Positions 17,851-27,359 of a DNA stretch of 64,000 bases are shown here, one piece after another (position 1 is the first letter of the stretch; every line of letters begins with the position of its first letter). A program made the position numbers and the translations under genes. The notes under the pieces were generated by a model. It made no database searches and was not told where the DNA came from. It saw only the letters and a list, made by a program, of their open reading frames with translations. The stretch comes from Cerrena zonata (taxonomy: Eukaryota > Basidiomycota > Agaricomycetes > Polyporales > Cerrenaceae), in assembly GCA_038087015.1 (NCBI GenBank), contig JASBNA010000033.1, positions 248,001-312,000 on the forward strand, in the 5' to 3' direction.

Positions 17851-19105
17851 TTACAAACCTAAAGGCCTCCCGTTGTGACTTTGAGTTAGGATCGAAAAAA
17901 TGGTACTTCTGCCAAAGAGATACTTCTGGTCCCATGGCGCTCGTCCTTTTTGCCCTTCCCTCTAAGTTCGTAATCGTAATCACTATCTAGGAAAGGAACA
18001 GCACTATGTTGGGATACTCGATTGTCCCATATGGCTGCAGTTCCTAATCCTGGCTTAGTTGGTCTCCAGTTAAATCTAACTTGGATATCCAAATTTTTCT
18101 CGTATACATCGAAAAGATACTCCAAGATTAATTTAGATTCATCTGGCTCTAAGCCAACAATTCTTACAGTCATTGAACGATTAACGAAAAGAGCTTTCCA
18201 ACCAGTTGCGGGATGCGTTCTAACAATAGGGTGCTCTCTTTCAATGTATTTGGCTCCTCTCAAGGGGTTTTCTCGATCAGCGTATTGATGAGCTGATCTG
18301 AAAATAGCAGTCTTCCCATCTAAAAATTTCTGAAATGCTGGTGAAAGTTTATCATAAGCACCGTAAGAAGATGCCCATACAGTGTCACCACCAATGTCTG
18401 GAATAGCATCTAAGTATAAATGAGTTATACCAGCAGGATTTTTTCTCGTGAACGTCGTCAGAATGAAATATACTATTACCAACCCTCGAATTTCTAAAAG
18501 TCATTGGTAATCCCTGATCTCTTATTATAATCAGGCCAAATAACAGTTAGTCCTCCTTCTCCTAATGGAACTCTTGGTGCTTGTGGATGTATTTCAAGTT
18601 GCCCCCAGTATTTTCCCAACTCTAATTGTTTTTGAGGTGCTAAATCTTGATCCCTGAAAAATACAACAATTCTTTCGGCAACTAATAAGGCTAATTCATC
18701 CTTTTGTTGGTCAGTTAAGTCATTTAGTTGTATACCAACAAGCTCAGTACCAACGAATTTAGATAAATGCTTAACTTCTTTTGCAGCTCCAAATAACGCT
18801 TTCTTTTCGGGATCAGCGTTCTTACCTCTTTCAATAAATGGATAATCATGATCCCTAACGGCATATGCTTCATCAATGAACTTGGGAATTTTTTCGATCG
18901 GTGGACGTACCGGATACCCTCTGGACAAATCGATACCATGCTTTTCAAATCTTTGACGAGTTGATGCTGGTAAATGATCAATCCAACTATCTCCTGAACC
19001 TCCTTTATATTCTTCTCTATAGTTACCACGACCAATTGGTTTGATGGTTGCTAATCTTTCGACAATAGCATCAATCTCACTAGATGTTGCTGCTGATGGA
19101 GCCAT
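17851..19105 (-). CDS. Fe(II)/2-oxoglutarate sulfonate dioxygenase, JLP1-like, frameshifted
   Basis: TauD-family enzymes of the Jlp1 type release sulfite from alkyl sulfonates when sulfur is scarce. The N-terminal part is open from 19105 to a stop at 18496. The C-terminal part follows in another frame: ITHLYLDAIPDIGGDTVWAS, REHPIVRTHPATGWKALFVN, WDNRVSQHSA with the second iron histidine, and HGTRSISLAEVPFF with the 2-oxoglutarate arginine. The H-x-D iron pair (IFHSDD) lies in a third frame between them. Four one-base insertions (at 18496-18499, 18439-18444, 17895-17900 and 17861-17863) account for the breaks. Removing them gives exactly 417 codons, matching the 412 residues of S. cerevisiae Jlp1. 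Error or genuine decay cannot be told apart here. Confidence 0.82.
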
Positions 19106-19163
19106 TTTGCTTAATATCCTCTTGAATAGAGTTCTTCTTCAAAACCTTTGAAAGTTAGCTGCT

Positions 19164-19171
19164 TATTTATA
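19164..19171 (-). promoter_or_regulatory. TATA box of the JLP1-like gene
   Basis: The minus strand reads TATAAATA here, about 60 bp upstream of the ATG at 19105, a good position for an inducible yeast promoter. Confidence 0.5.
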
Positions 19172-19192
19172 AGGACCGTAAGTTGTGCAGGG

Positions 19193-19202
19193 AAACTGTG
19201 GC
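19193..19202 (+). promoter_or_regulatory. Met31/Met32-type sulfur-response element
   Basis: AAACTGTGGC matches the consensus bound by Met31/Met32, the zinc-finger partners of Met4 in S. cerevisiae sulfur genes. It lies 88-97 bp upstream of the JLP1-like ATG and just upstream of the TATA box, which fits sulfur-starvation control of a sulfonate-using enzyme. Confidence 0.6.
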
Positions 19203-19496
19203 TGCAAAGGAAATCGGCCCGCATTTGTTGGTTGTGCGTAATTAGTCAAAATGATGATAACATCTTTTTTGCAACTCTTTTACTCAATAGCTTGAGATTT
19301 CAGAATAGGAATCGACCAATATAGTAGCGTAACATGAGCATCAAAGAGAAGAAAAGCGTAAAAGGTAATTACATCAGCTCACTATTAGTGAGATGCTAGG
19401 TTTTGAAATCTACATCAAAGTTTATTAAATTAATTAGATCTCCTAAAGACGAAAATTAACAATGAAAAGCTATAATACATGGAAAATGCAAGGGTA

Positions 19497-20882
19497 TTAA
19501 TATATTTTGTCGGGATCGTCCATAGCTTGATCAATCCAAGTACCCATACAATTTTGATCTTTCAAATGGTTCCATCTACTGAAACTAGCAGTTTTGCAAC
19601 CTTGGGTATTTGGAGAATTAGGACAGTTATGGTAAGGGTCATGATTATAACCGATATCTCTAAACCAATGGATTTTATCACGATCAGCAAATAAAGCCAA
19701 TCCCATTGAATGAACAGGTGCGTCCCCCCATCTTTCATAATAAAACTTACCGGTAGAATCTAAGAATTTAAACCAATTATTATAAGCTTCACCTCTGAAA
19801 AAATCCATATCACCAATTTCAAAATTTGACCAAAAATGACATGTTGAATAACCTCCAGTGACAACGTTTTTCTTTGGGTTTTGTTTATTTTCTAATAACC
19901 ATTGGAATGCGCCATTTGGATCAATGTATTTATAATTATCACCTGAATTCAAGTAACGTAATGTCTCTGGCCATAATGTGGCCACAGATTCGTCAATGTC
20001 ATAAAGGTTGATAGTGAAACCATATATCTTACCGGTACCTTCTAAATATTTGAACACATCATATTTAATATCAGTATAAAAATCAACGTCTGGTTCAATA
20101 CGCCAATAATATTTATATTTGGTTAATTCTGGTACGTTATAAAAATTTCCCAGATAAAATCGACACATATTATGATAGGATCCCATTTTGGCGTACGCTA
20201 TATTGTGATCTTTCATAACATCCATTGCAGCTGTTTCTCTCTCTCCATCAATTGATGAAGGTTTATCCCATAACTCTGCTGGAATGGTAACAAAGTTAAT
20301 TTTAGCTTTTGTGAATTTAGCCATTCTTTTCTTAAAACGATCACTAAAAGGCTGGTCATTGATAAAAGTATAAGGATAATTGAATTTAGAATTAAAGCTG
20401 CTTTCAAATCTTTTAATTGTTCTACCAATCTTGGTGATTTCAGTATTTCTAACCAAAGCAACTATTGTAGCATTTGCTCGTTCATAAGTATCTATGTTCT
20501 CGGGTGGTCTTATGCTTTCGATATCGTAATCCTTAGGTTCATTGATTTCTTTCTGAACAACTTTTTCATATGTATCGGTATTCATATCTAATACCTGCTT
20601 TGGTTCTCCGTCTTTATTTTTGGAATTTAAATATTGGAACTTGACATTTTGAGGCTTGATCTGATACCCATATTGCTTGAATGTATCAACATTAGCACTA
20701 GTCTTATTCGATAAGTAACTAAAATCAAATTTACTAGTCAATGACTTGACACTAACTGGCCTCAAGTAACTTTCAACCGAAACTTCATTTATATAACCGA
20801 GTAAACATATAATAAGAATCAAGTTTATTGGAACTAGGATCACCAATATCCTCGGTCTTTTTATCGACAATGCTGACAACAT
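19497..20882 (-). CDS. Golgi alpha-1,2-mannosyltransferase, KRE2/MNT1 family (GT15)
   Basis: The 461-residue type II membrane protein has a short cytosolic tail, a signal anchor at about residues 12-31 and a lumenal catalytic domain. Family blocks are ATIVALVRNTEITKIGRTIK, YWRIEPDVDFYTDIKYDVF (metal/sugar-nucleotide site), TGGYSTCHFWSNFEIGDMDF and ERWGDAPVHSMGLALF near the C-terminus. Enzymes of this family add alpha-1,2-mannose (and mannose-phosphate in some members) to N- and O-glycans from GDP-mannose. Candida species have several paralogues; I cannot tell which this is. It is divergent from MSD1. It is complete, in one frame, with an ATG at 20882. Confidence 0.9.
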   Translation of the reverse strand: MLSALSIKRPRILVILVPINLILIICLLGYINEVSVESYLRPVSVKSLTSKFDFSYLSNKTSANVDTFKQYGYQIKPQNVKFQYLNSKNKDGEPKQVLDMNTDTYEKVVQKEINEPKDYDIESIRPPENIDTYERANATIVALVRNTEITKIGRTIKRFESSFNSKFNYPYTFINDQPFSDRFKKRMAKFTKAKINFVTIPAELWDKPSSIDGERETAAMDVMKDHNIAYAKMGSYHNMCRFYLGNFYNVPELTKYKYYWRIEPDVDFYTDIKYDVFKYLEGTGKIYGFTINLYDIDESVATLWPETLRYLNSGDNYKYIDPNGAFQWLLENKQNPKKNVVTGGYSTCHFWSNFEIGDMDFFRGEAYNNWFKFLDSTGKFYYERWGDAPVHSMGLALFADRDKIHWFRDIGYNHDPYHNCPNSPNTQGCKTASFSRWNHLKDQNCMGTWIDQAMDDPDKIY

Positions 20883-21742
20883 AATTGACCCTATCTACTC
20901 TCCAAGCTAATAAGGAATCAAAGCTCTAATTCATTAGTTGATTCTCACTTCACTTTTTAAGCCCTTTACAGGCTGTACACTCCCAAAGGATTTTTTTTTT
21001 TTTTTTTATAGCAGGATTTTTTTTTCGTCGTCCAAAAGGTTAAGTGCACCGAAGTTTGTCTTCGAATTGGCTTTAACAATCCCATGCTAACATGTTTAAC
21101 GAGTTACCTTGAATTGTCGGAAGACCATTTGGTGGAGCTTTGATTCATTTGTGAAGAGGGGATTGAGGGGGTTCTGTTGCAGTGCCTATTGGCCTATTGA
21201 TGAAGAGGAACAAGGTGCTGATAAAAGCTATTGGGCACTGTAGCCAAGACGTGGTTGTAACCAAAAGAAATTGGAATACTGTGGTTAACTAAACACCGTA
21301 AAGCTCATTAAGCACCAGAGTCTACGGTAATCCACTTTTTGAGCTTCTAATCTCGAGTTTCTTTCCTGCAAGACCCGTTCCTGGTAAACTTCGGACCCTT
21401 CATAGGTACAGTTGCCCCGTTGACGCGTTGGAGTACTGCCTGTTATGAACGGATCCCGTCAAGATAAGAAAATGCCACAAACTGCCCATAACAAGCTATG
21501 CAATCATGCAGAAGATTTGAAGGACGTGCTGTTTAAACAGATCTCCAATGATAGTTATATAAATAGCTGCTAACATTTTTTGCGGCTATTCAATTAACTT
21601 TGTATGGTGCACACTCACACACAAAAAAAAAAAAAAATTCTCAAAAATCACCAAATCGTATGAAAGCATTTACTTATACTGAAGACTTCTCTTGATTGGT
21701 AGACTAAGGTTGATTAAGAAGCAAGGGAAGGTATATATCGGG
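20883..21742. other. Divergent promoter region, mannosyltransferase / MSD1
   Basis: This long gap of 860 bp has poly-T at about 20991-21008 and an ACGCGT hexamer at 21423-21428. An A-run at 21622-21637 lies just before MSD1. I see no open frame of note and no tRNA. Confidence 0.5.
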
Positions 21743-23698
21743 ATGTCTCGGGCACAGTTTTTCAGAAGTTTTCTGACGAGATACTTGCGAGCTCAACTTC
21801 CAAATAAAGAGTCAACGTTGGCCAAGTTCCATTTTCCAGTTGCAACCCATACAATCAAAACGATAAAAACGGATGAAACCATAACGTTGAATGGGCATCT
21901 TAACAGAAAACCAAGAGTGCGGAGCTCGAGGAGCTTCGCCGAGTTGAGAGATGCAAATGGCGATACTATTCAATTATTGTTGGACCCAGAACATACCCCA
22001 TTGGAATTTCTCGAGCTAATCAAGTCTAGTGGTGCCGAAGACTCAGTCAGTGTCAGTGGGTTTGTTAAACAGAAGCACCAAAGAGATAACGAGATTGAAC
22101 AAGAATTGGTTGTTAAAAACTTCCAGATTCTTAATAATAGTAATTTAGATGCTGCAAGACTTGATAAATTGAAACATTCTAACCCCAATGATTTACCTCC
22201 TCAATTTAGATACTTACAGTTAAGAACAAAGTTTTTTCAAAACTCTTTGAAAACAAGAAGCAAAGTTGCCAGCTTGATTCGTAACATTTTGATCAATAAT
22301 CATGATTTTGACGAGATTGAAACTCCGCTCTTGTTCAAGTCTACTCCAGAGGGTGCAAGAGAATTCTTAGTCCCCACAAGATCACCAAATTTATTTTATG
22401 CTTTACCACAGTCACCACAGCAATATAAACAAATCTTGATGAGTTCAGGCTTCACGAAATATTTCCAAATTGCAAAATGTTTTAGAGATGAGGACTTGAG
22501 AGCTGATAGACAGCCGGAATTTACTCAAGTCGATATGGAATTAAGTTATATAAACTCAAGTGATCAAGTTGGTATCGTAGTTGAAGACATTATACATAAT
22601 GTTTGGAACAAGATTGGAAAAATGCCAACTTACAGAGTCAATGACAATAATATGCTTGAGAAAGTTACCGAATTTGACTCGTTGCAATTCACAAAGCTCA
22701 AGTACCGTGACGCTTTGGCTAAATATGGTATCGATAAACCCGATTTGAGGTCTAGCTTGGAATTGGTTAATTTGTCCAAATTCTTCACGTCTAAGAATCC
22801 AGATTTTCCAATAGTAGAAGCTTGTGTCCTTAAGAATGTTGAAGGTAAAATTCCAAAATGCCTAACTGATTCAAATAACTATTCTAGACGTAAACCAATC
22901 GTTATATCCATAAATGACCCAAATACTTGGTATAAAAAGTTTGTTGAGAAACATGTGATCAACCTAGCACCGGAGTTCGATGAATCTGCTTTGAGAGCTG
23001 AACTTGACTTAGAATCTGGCGATGTCTTAGCTTTTAGTAATAGAGCCGACTTACCTTATGAAAATCCAACACCTTTGGGTAGATTTAGACAACTAGCAAT
23101 GAATGAGTTTCCCAACAAATGGAATAGAAAACTTGTCGATGATGCGGGAAATGTAACGACTGATTATGATTCGTCTCGAGTATTTGTTGGTTCTTGGGTT
23201 GTCGATTTCCCACTATTCAATCCGATTGAAACCAGTGAAGCTGGTGATAATTTCCCAAGCTACGATTTCAATAGATTTGAATCGACTCATCATCCTTTCA
23301 CCATGGCCAAATTGGAAGACTTTGATTACTTATCCACTGATCCTTTAACAGTAAGAGGTGAACATTATGATTTGGTGATTAATGGTGTTGAAGTCGGAGG
23401 AGGATCAAGAAGAATTCATGATGCAGAATTACAAAAATACATTTTTGAAGAAATTTTACAAATTACAAATTATAATGATTTATTTGGCCATTTATTGCAT
23501 GCATTGAGCATGGGATGTCCTCCTCATGCCGGTATAGCTTTAGGATTCGATAGATTATGTGCTATGTTAATTGGTAGCCCAAGTATCAGGGATGTGATTG
23601 CATTTCCTAAAAATCAATCTGGAGTTGATCCGGTAGTCGAAAGTCCAACCGGTGTACCTGAGAAAACTTTAAAAGAATACTACATTCAAAACTTGTAA
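21743..23698 (+). CDS. MSD1: Mitochondrial aspartyl-tRNA synthetase
   Basis: This class II synthetase charges mitochondrial tRNA-Asp. The 651-residue product begins with a presequence-like MSRAQFFRSFLTRYLRAQ, rich in Arg and Ser without acidic residues. An OB-fold anticodon domain covers about 40-150. The class II catalytic core shows motif 2 FRDEDLRADRQPEFTQVDME near residue 246 and motif 3 GIALGFDRLCAML near 597, with the AspRS/AsnRS block VVDFPLFNP. The bacterial-type layout with a GAD-like insertion marks it as the organellar enzyme. The open frame continues 17 codons upstream only to a TTG, so I use the ATG at 21743. It is convergent with NOP9, 20 bp apart. Confidence 0.93.
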   Translation: MSRAQFFRSFLTRYLRAQLPNKESTLAKFHFPVATHTIKTIKTDETITLNGHLNRKPRVRSSRSFAELRDANGDTIQLLLDPEHTPLEFLELIKSSGAEDSVSVSGFVKQKHQRDNEIEQELVVKNFQILNNSNLDAARLDKLKHSNPNDLPPQFRYLQLRTKFFQNSLKTRSKVASLIRNILINNHDFDEIETPLLFKSTPEGAREFLVPTRSPNLFYALPQSPQQYKQILMSSGFTKYFQIAKCFRDEDLRADRQPEFTQVDMELSYINSSDQVGIVVEDIIHNVWNKIGKMPTYRVNDNNMLEKVTEFDSLQFTKLKYRDALAKYGIDKPDLRSSLELVNLSKFFTSKNPDFPIVEACVLKNVEGKIPKCLTDSNNYSRRKPIVISINDPNTWYKKFVEKHVINLAPEFDESALRAELDLESGDVLAFSNRADLPYENPTPLGRFRQLAMNEFPNKWNRKLVDDAGNVTTDYDSSRVFVGSWVVDFPLFNPIETSEAGDNFPSYDFNRFESTHHPFTMAKLEDFDYLSTDPLTVRGEHYDLVINGVEVGGGSRRIHDAELQKYIFEEILQITNYNDLFGHLLHALSMGCPPHAGIALGFDRLCAMLIGSPSIRDVIAFPKNQSGVDPVVESPTGVPEKTLKEYYIQNL

Positions 23699-23718
23699 AT
23701 AGATTGTATATAGATCAA

Positions 23719-25830
23719 TTAACGACGACGACCTCTTAACTTGACCTTTTTACTTATATCATCAAAATCAGCAGCACGCTTATTGGATTTGGAAGCAACA
23801 CTCTCTTCTCTCTCCTTTTGAGCTTGTTTTGCTTTGAATATTTGCTCCATTTTTAATTCAATTGGTTTTTTAACTCTCTCGGTTTCTTCTTCATTAGCAT
23901 AGTAGTCATTTTCTTGTTGTTTAACCATTGCTTTCCAATCATACTTCTTTCTGACAAATGACTCCATGGTCCAATTTTTCCAAACCAATCTACCATAATT
24001 ACTTTCTTTTACTTTATGGGATTCAGAAAGTAATTCAGACGCAATACGGTCTTTATACATTGGTAACAAGACAGTGAAATCCCAAAGTTTGTCAACTATA
24101 TGGGATCCATATGAGTTACAAGCCAATGCAACAATTTGGTTTTGAAATATGTTCAAAAATCTTTTTCTCATGATAAGAGTATCTTTGCTTTCATCCTTTG
24201 TAACAATCAATGAATGTTCAACAACATGAGAGAAGACACCATGGAAACACATTTGCATAAATCTTTCGATTGGTAACGCAAGGAAATTGGCCCATACGCT
24301 AACAATGAAAGAATAATCATAAGCCATTAACTTTTCTAAAAACAACGACCTTCTTCTTTCTTCCGCAGTAGGCCAGTCATCTCTTGTATTACCTAAGGTA
24401 GAACCAGTTAATTGTAAAGTATTTTCCAATAATTCGGTGGAAGTATTTGAGCCCGGATTCTTTCTGTCCAAGTTAGGAGCTAACTTGATAAATAATTGAT
24501 CAATGAGTTCATCTCTTCTGTAATTACCTCTAGTAATTGATGCATCAATAATGGAACGTCCGAGATCTAAGTTTTGATTTTCAGATATAGAAATTAAACC
24601 AGACAATTCTGGAATGATTTGATCAAGGATATATTCAACTTCGACTGGTTTTAATTTGAATAGTAATGCTTGTATGATGTAGACACCGGTAGTTGATCTT
24701 TTCGCTAATTTCAAAACACGATCTTTCATGTAAAGCTTATATAATCTGAAGATATATTTTATTCTTGCACCATCATTTTTAATGATAGCTTCTAAGAAAT
24801 GGGAACCAACGGAATCTGATAGTAAGTATTCCACAAATGCTTCTTCTTGTGAATCCTTTTCTGAGTTTTCAGGGAGGAAAATTAAGTGCCAAATAGATCT
24901 TTCTCTATCAACTATACCTTCGACTTGAATTGCTAATTGTAAAACTGGTGATGCAACTTTGTGGATTGCTAACTCTCTCATTTTTTTCATTTCTTGATTA
25001 TTGGAAAGACTATTGAGAATATCTTTTATTTCATTTTTGAAAGAAGGTGGGACTTCAAAAGCTCTTGCGAAATCATCAGTATCTTTAATTTCAATCATTT
25101 TTCTTGCGATTTTAGATTTCTTGGAACGTAAAGTTGAATTAGAAACAGTGGTCGATGGTAATTCTTTACCAGAGATGATCAAGATAATTAATCTTAAAAC
25201 ATGTGAAGCATATTGGTGTTCTACCATTGACTTAATGTGTGGTTTATATTCGTTTAACATCAGTAAGAACAAAGACTCCATTGGAACATCCAAGTCTTCC
25301 TCTTCTTCTTGTTGTTGTTGTTCTTCGTCTTCTTCCTCATTTGTTAAGTCATTCGCTAATTCTTTTTCGATTAATGCAGCTGATCTGACTAACAAAGTCT
25401 CTATAACATGAGAAGAGTATTTATGATGAGATAAAGCAACAAAGTGGTTTTCAAAAGCTTTGAATATGGATTTCAATTGTTTATCAGTACCATATAAGAC
25501 CAATCTTTCCATAAGTTTGGAACAAATTTGATTTGTGACCAATTTTAATTCCTTCCCACGAGATTCTTCCAAGACCGATCTGATGAACCCAGTACGGTCT
25601 TCATCGCTTTCAAATGCATTTATGTTAAGGGTAGATTCAGCTTGTTTAAAGTAATCTATTTCACTGGAATCAACCAAACCATAAAAAGTTGGTTTAACAG
25701 CATCACTACTTTCTGAAATCTCTTGCTGCTCTTGTACAGGCTCGAATTCTCCCGTTTCTTCGTTAGCAACTCTTTCTCTAGCTGCAGATTTCTTTTCGGC
25801 TCTTCTACCTCTTGATTTGGTTGGAGCCAT
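23719..25830 (-). CDS. NOP9: Pumilio-repeat nucleolar protein Nop9 (18S rRNA processing)
   Basis: Nop9 binds the ITS1/20S pre-rRNA region and shields the D-site from premature cleavage by Nob1. The 703-residue protein has basic ends (MAPTKSRGRRAEKKSAARER at the start, KKVKLRGRRR at the end). Degenerate Pumilio repeats fill most of the body, e.g. LVTNQICSKLMERLVLYG, LSHHKYSSHVIETLLVR, MVEHQYASHVLRLIILI and ALACNSYGSHIVDKLWDF. An acidic Glu/Gln run lies between repeats near residue 170. S. cerevisiae Nop9 is 666 residues. An RRPE-like element is present upstream. Notably NOB1, whose activity Nop9 restrains, is only 1.5 kb away. Confidence 0.92.
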   Translation of the reverse strand: MAPTKSRGRRAEKKSAARERVANEETGEFEPVQEQQEISESSDAVKPTFYGLVDSSEIDYFKQAESTLNINAFESDEDRTGFIRSVLEESRGKELKLVTNQICSKLMERLVLYGTDKQLKSIFKAFENHFVALSHHKYSSHVIETLLVRSAALIEKELANDLTNEEEDEEQQQQEEEEDLDVPMESLFLLMLNEYKPHIKSMVEHQYASHVLRLIILIISGKELPSTTVSNSTLRSKKSKIARKMIEIKDTDDFARAFEVPPSFKNEIKDILNSLSNNQEMKKMRELAIHKVASPVLQLAIQVEGIVDRERSIWHLIFLPENSEKDSQEEAFVEYLLSDSVGSHFLEAIIKNDGARIKYIFRLYKLYMKDRVLKLAKRSTTGVYIIQALLFKLKPVEVEYILDQIIPELSGLISISENQNLDLGRSIIDASITRGNYRRDELIDQLFIKLAPNLDRKNPGSNTSTELLENTLQLTGSTLGNTRDDWPTAEERRRSLFLEKLMAYDYSFIVSVWANFLALPIERFMQMCFHGVFSHVVEHSLIVTKDESKDTLIMRKRFLNIFQNQIVALACNSYGSHIVDKLWDFTVLLPMYKDRIASELLSESHKVKESNYGRLVWKNWTMESFVRKKYDWKAMVKQQENDYYANEEETERVKKPIELKMEQIFKAKQAQKEREESVASKSNKRAADFDDISKKVKLRGRRR

Positions 25831-25864
25831 CTTCTAACTTGTTATATTTGGTGTTAACCTTGAT

Positions 25865-25875
25865 TGAAAAATTTG
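25865..25875. promoter_or_regulatory. RRPE-like element upstream of NOP9
   Basis: TGAAAAATTTG differs by one base from the ribosomal-RNA-processing element consensus TGAAAAATTTT found before ribosome-biogenesis genes in yeasts. It sits about 35-45 bp before the NOP9 ATG. Confidence 0.5.
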
Positions 25876-26067
25876 ACAAAAAAAAAATAAAATAAAATAT
25901 CCCGATGGTCTTCTCAAGGGAAAAAAATTGTATGCACTCCCCCACATAAAGATGAATCAACTAGAGTTGATAACGCTAGGGCAGTATATAACCTCAAATA
26001 AAGACTACGATTACTACAAATTTGATTACGATAACAATTAGTATTTAAAAGAAAAACATATTTTTGG

Positions 26068-26867
26068 TTACAATTTTGAGCCAAGTTTTTTGTCAATAAT
26101 TTCATTTGTCTTGACATAGCTTGGAAGTTTCAGAACATTTTCAGTCCAAGCATGTAAATTTGGGAAGTCTCTGACCAAATTGACCTCTCCTCCACTTAAG
26201 GTGCTAGCTCTAGCAGGGTTACTGAAAAGATTATCAATAATTGGGAAACTTAAGATAATATCAGCACCAGTCAATTTATTGCCTACGAAATATTGATTAG
26301 TTGATTTTTTAGCAAGCTGAGATTCCAAAAATTTCAAGCTTTTGAGCAATTCTGGTTGGAAATATTGACTGTTAATACCTGAAGTTACTAGTTTGACTAA
26401 GAAACCTGTTCCCCAAGGGGCTTTCGTTTGAGCAATTTGACCAACTAGTAAGGCAACCAAGAATCCCTGAAGCGAAGCTTCGGTAAAATGTAAATAGTAA
26501 TCAACCAATTCTTTCTCCTCTGGAGTAGATGACTTTAATATATTAGTAGTGTCATAATTTTCTACTACATACTGGATAATATGACCAGTTTCGGCAAGTA
26601 ATAATGGCTCCTTCCCTTCTCTGATTATTTCAATCACCGGTGATTTACCTAATGGATGAACTTTTTCCAACTCTTTAGGAGCACGAAATTCCTTGGTTCT
26701 TTTATAGATTTTCAATTCATAATTCAACCCAAGAGTTTCAAAAAGCCATAAGATTCTGTGTGATCTAGATTGGTCAAGCCTTTAAAATATTGTTAGTTTC
26801 CAAGCTGTTTCACATATCAAAATTAAATTACATACCAATGCAAAATAAACTTATCTGAAGAAGACAT
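26068..26867 (-). CDS. Glutathione S-transferase, GTT1-like, with one intron
   Basis: Exon 1 is 26867-26836 and exon 2 is 26779-26068. Together they encode 247 residues, close to the 234 of S. cerevisiae Gtt1. The splice join completes a Trp codon and restores the classic GST start: LHWLDQSRSHRILWLFETLG. The thioredoxin-like domain (about 1-95) includes KSPVIEI and ETGHIIQYVVENY, the SNAIL/TRAIL-equivalent glutathione-binding segment. The alpha-helical domain carries the N-capping motif NKLTGADIILSFPIID. It probably detoxifies electrophiles by conjugation with glutathione, perhaps at the ER as Gtt1 does. Without the intron the protein would lack its glutathione-binding N-terminus. Confidence 0.88.
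26780..26835 (-). other. Intron of the glutathione S-transferase gene (56 nt)
   Basis: The donor is GTATGT (26835-26830), the branch-like AACTAAC is at 26798-26792, and the acceptor AAAG ends at 26780. Splicing keeps the frame and rebuilds the GST N-terminus. The acceptor is AAG rather than the usual YAG. Confidence 0.85.
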
Positions 26868-27359
26868 ATCTGCTTAAAAGGAAATTCAACCCCAAGAATT
26901 GCTAGTGCGAGATTCGGTGTCTTTTATACTTCTAACTTGAAGAACATGAAAATAGTCAACCTTACTCTTTAGCAATTAAATAATTCACATGGTGTACTGG
27001 TTAGCCACTTAGCCTTTCGTACTGGTGATTCTTTATGCTTGCAAGATGTTGTAAGAACGAACAAAAGCCCGCCATTCCTAAACAAAGAACAAGAAAGTCG
27101 GTTGTTTGACCATACGTCATATCTTTTACTTACACTTAAAGAGCACAATCGTTCGAAGCGAAGTTATACCCTCGAGATGGCTATAGAGGTTATTATCACC
27201 TGAAGGGTTTTGTTAACAAAACAAAAAAAAAAAAAAAAAAAAGTGGTACGGATTTTTTTATCCAAGATGAGTTCATCTCAAAATTTTCGTTTTCTAGCAT
27301 TTGAAGCTGATGATCTGATAGAATTGACTTTTAACTTGAGGAAAGCTAGGTATTAGAAC
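26868..27359. other. Divergent GST/NOB1 promoter region
   Basis: About 490 bp lie between the start codons. A GATGAG (PAC-core) at 27266-27271 followed by AAAATTTTC at 27280-27288 lies 70-95 bp before NOB1; an A-run occupies 27222-27242. I saw no tRNA or other gene. Confidence 0.55.
27266..27288 (+). promoter_or_regulatory. PAC plus RRPE-like pair upstream of NOB1
   Basis: GATGAG followed eight bases later by AAAATTTTC is the typical pairing of ribosome-biogenesis (RiBi) promoter motifs in yeasts. It fits NOB1's role. The matches are to short cores only. Confidence 0.5.

Larger units (their letters stand above)
19106..19496. other. Promoter region of the JLP1-like gene
   Basis: This gap of about 390 bp holds a TATA box at 19164-19171 and a Met31/Met32-type element at 19193-19202 (listed separately), followed by the 3' region of the mannosyltransferase gene. 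No coding sequence is seen. Confidence 0.6.

Noticed and set aside
17783..17983. Longer C-terminal ending for the sulfonate dioxygenase
   Set aside because: Reading through with three corrections gives an extra tail overlapping the acetyltransferase start; a fourth slip at 17861-17863 gives a stop at 17851 and the expected family length.
26981..27060. tRNA-like GGTGTACTGGTTAGC stretch
   Set aside because: It does not fold into a cloverleaf: no matching acceptor stem and no GGTTCGA-type T-loop.
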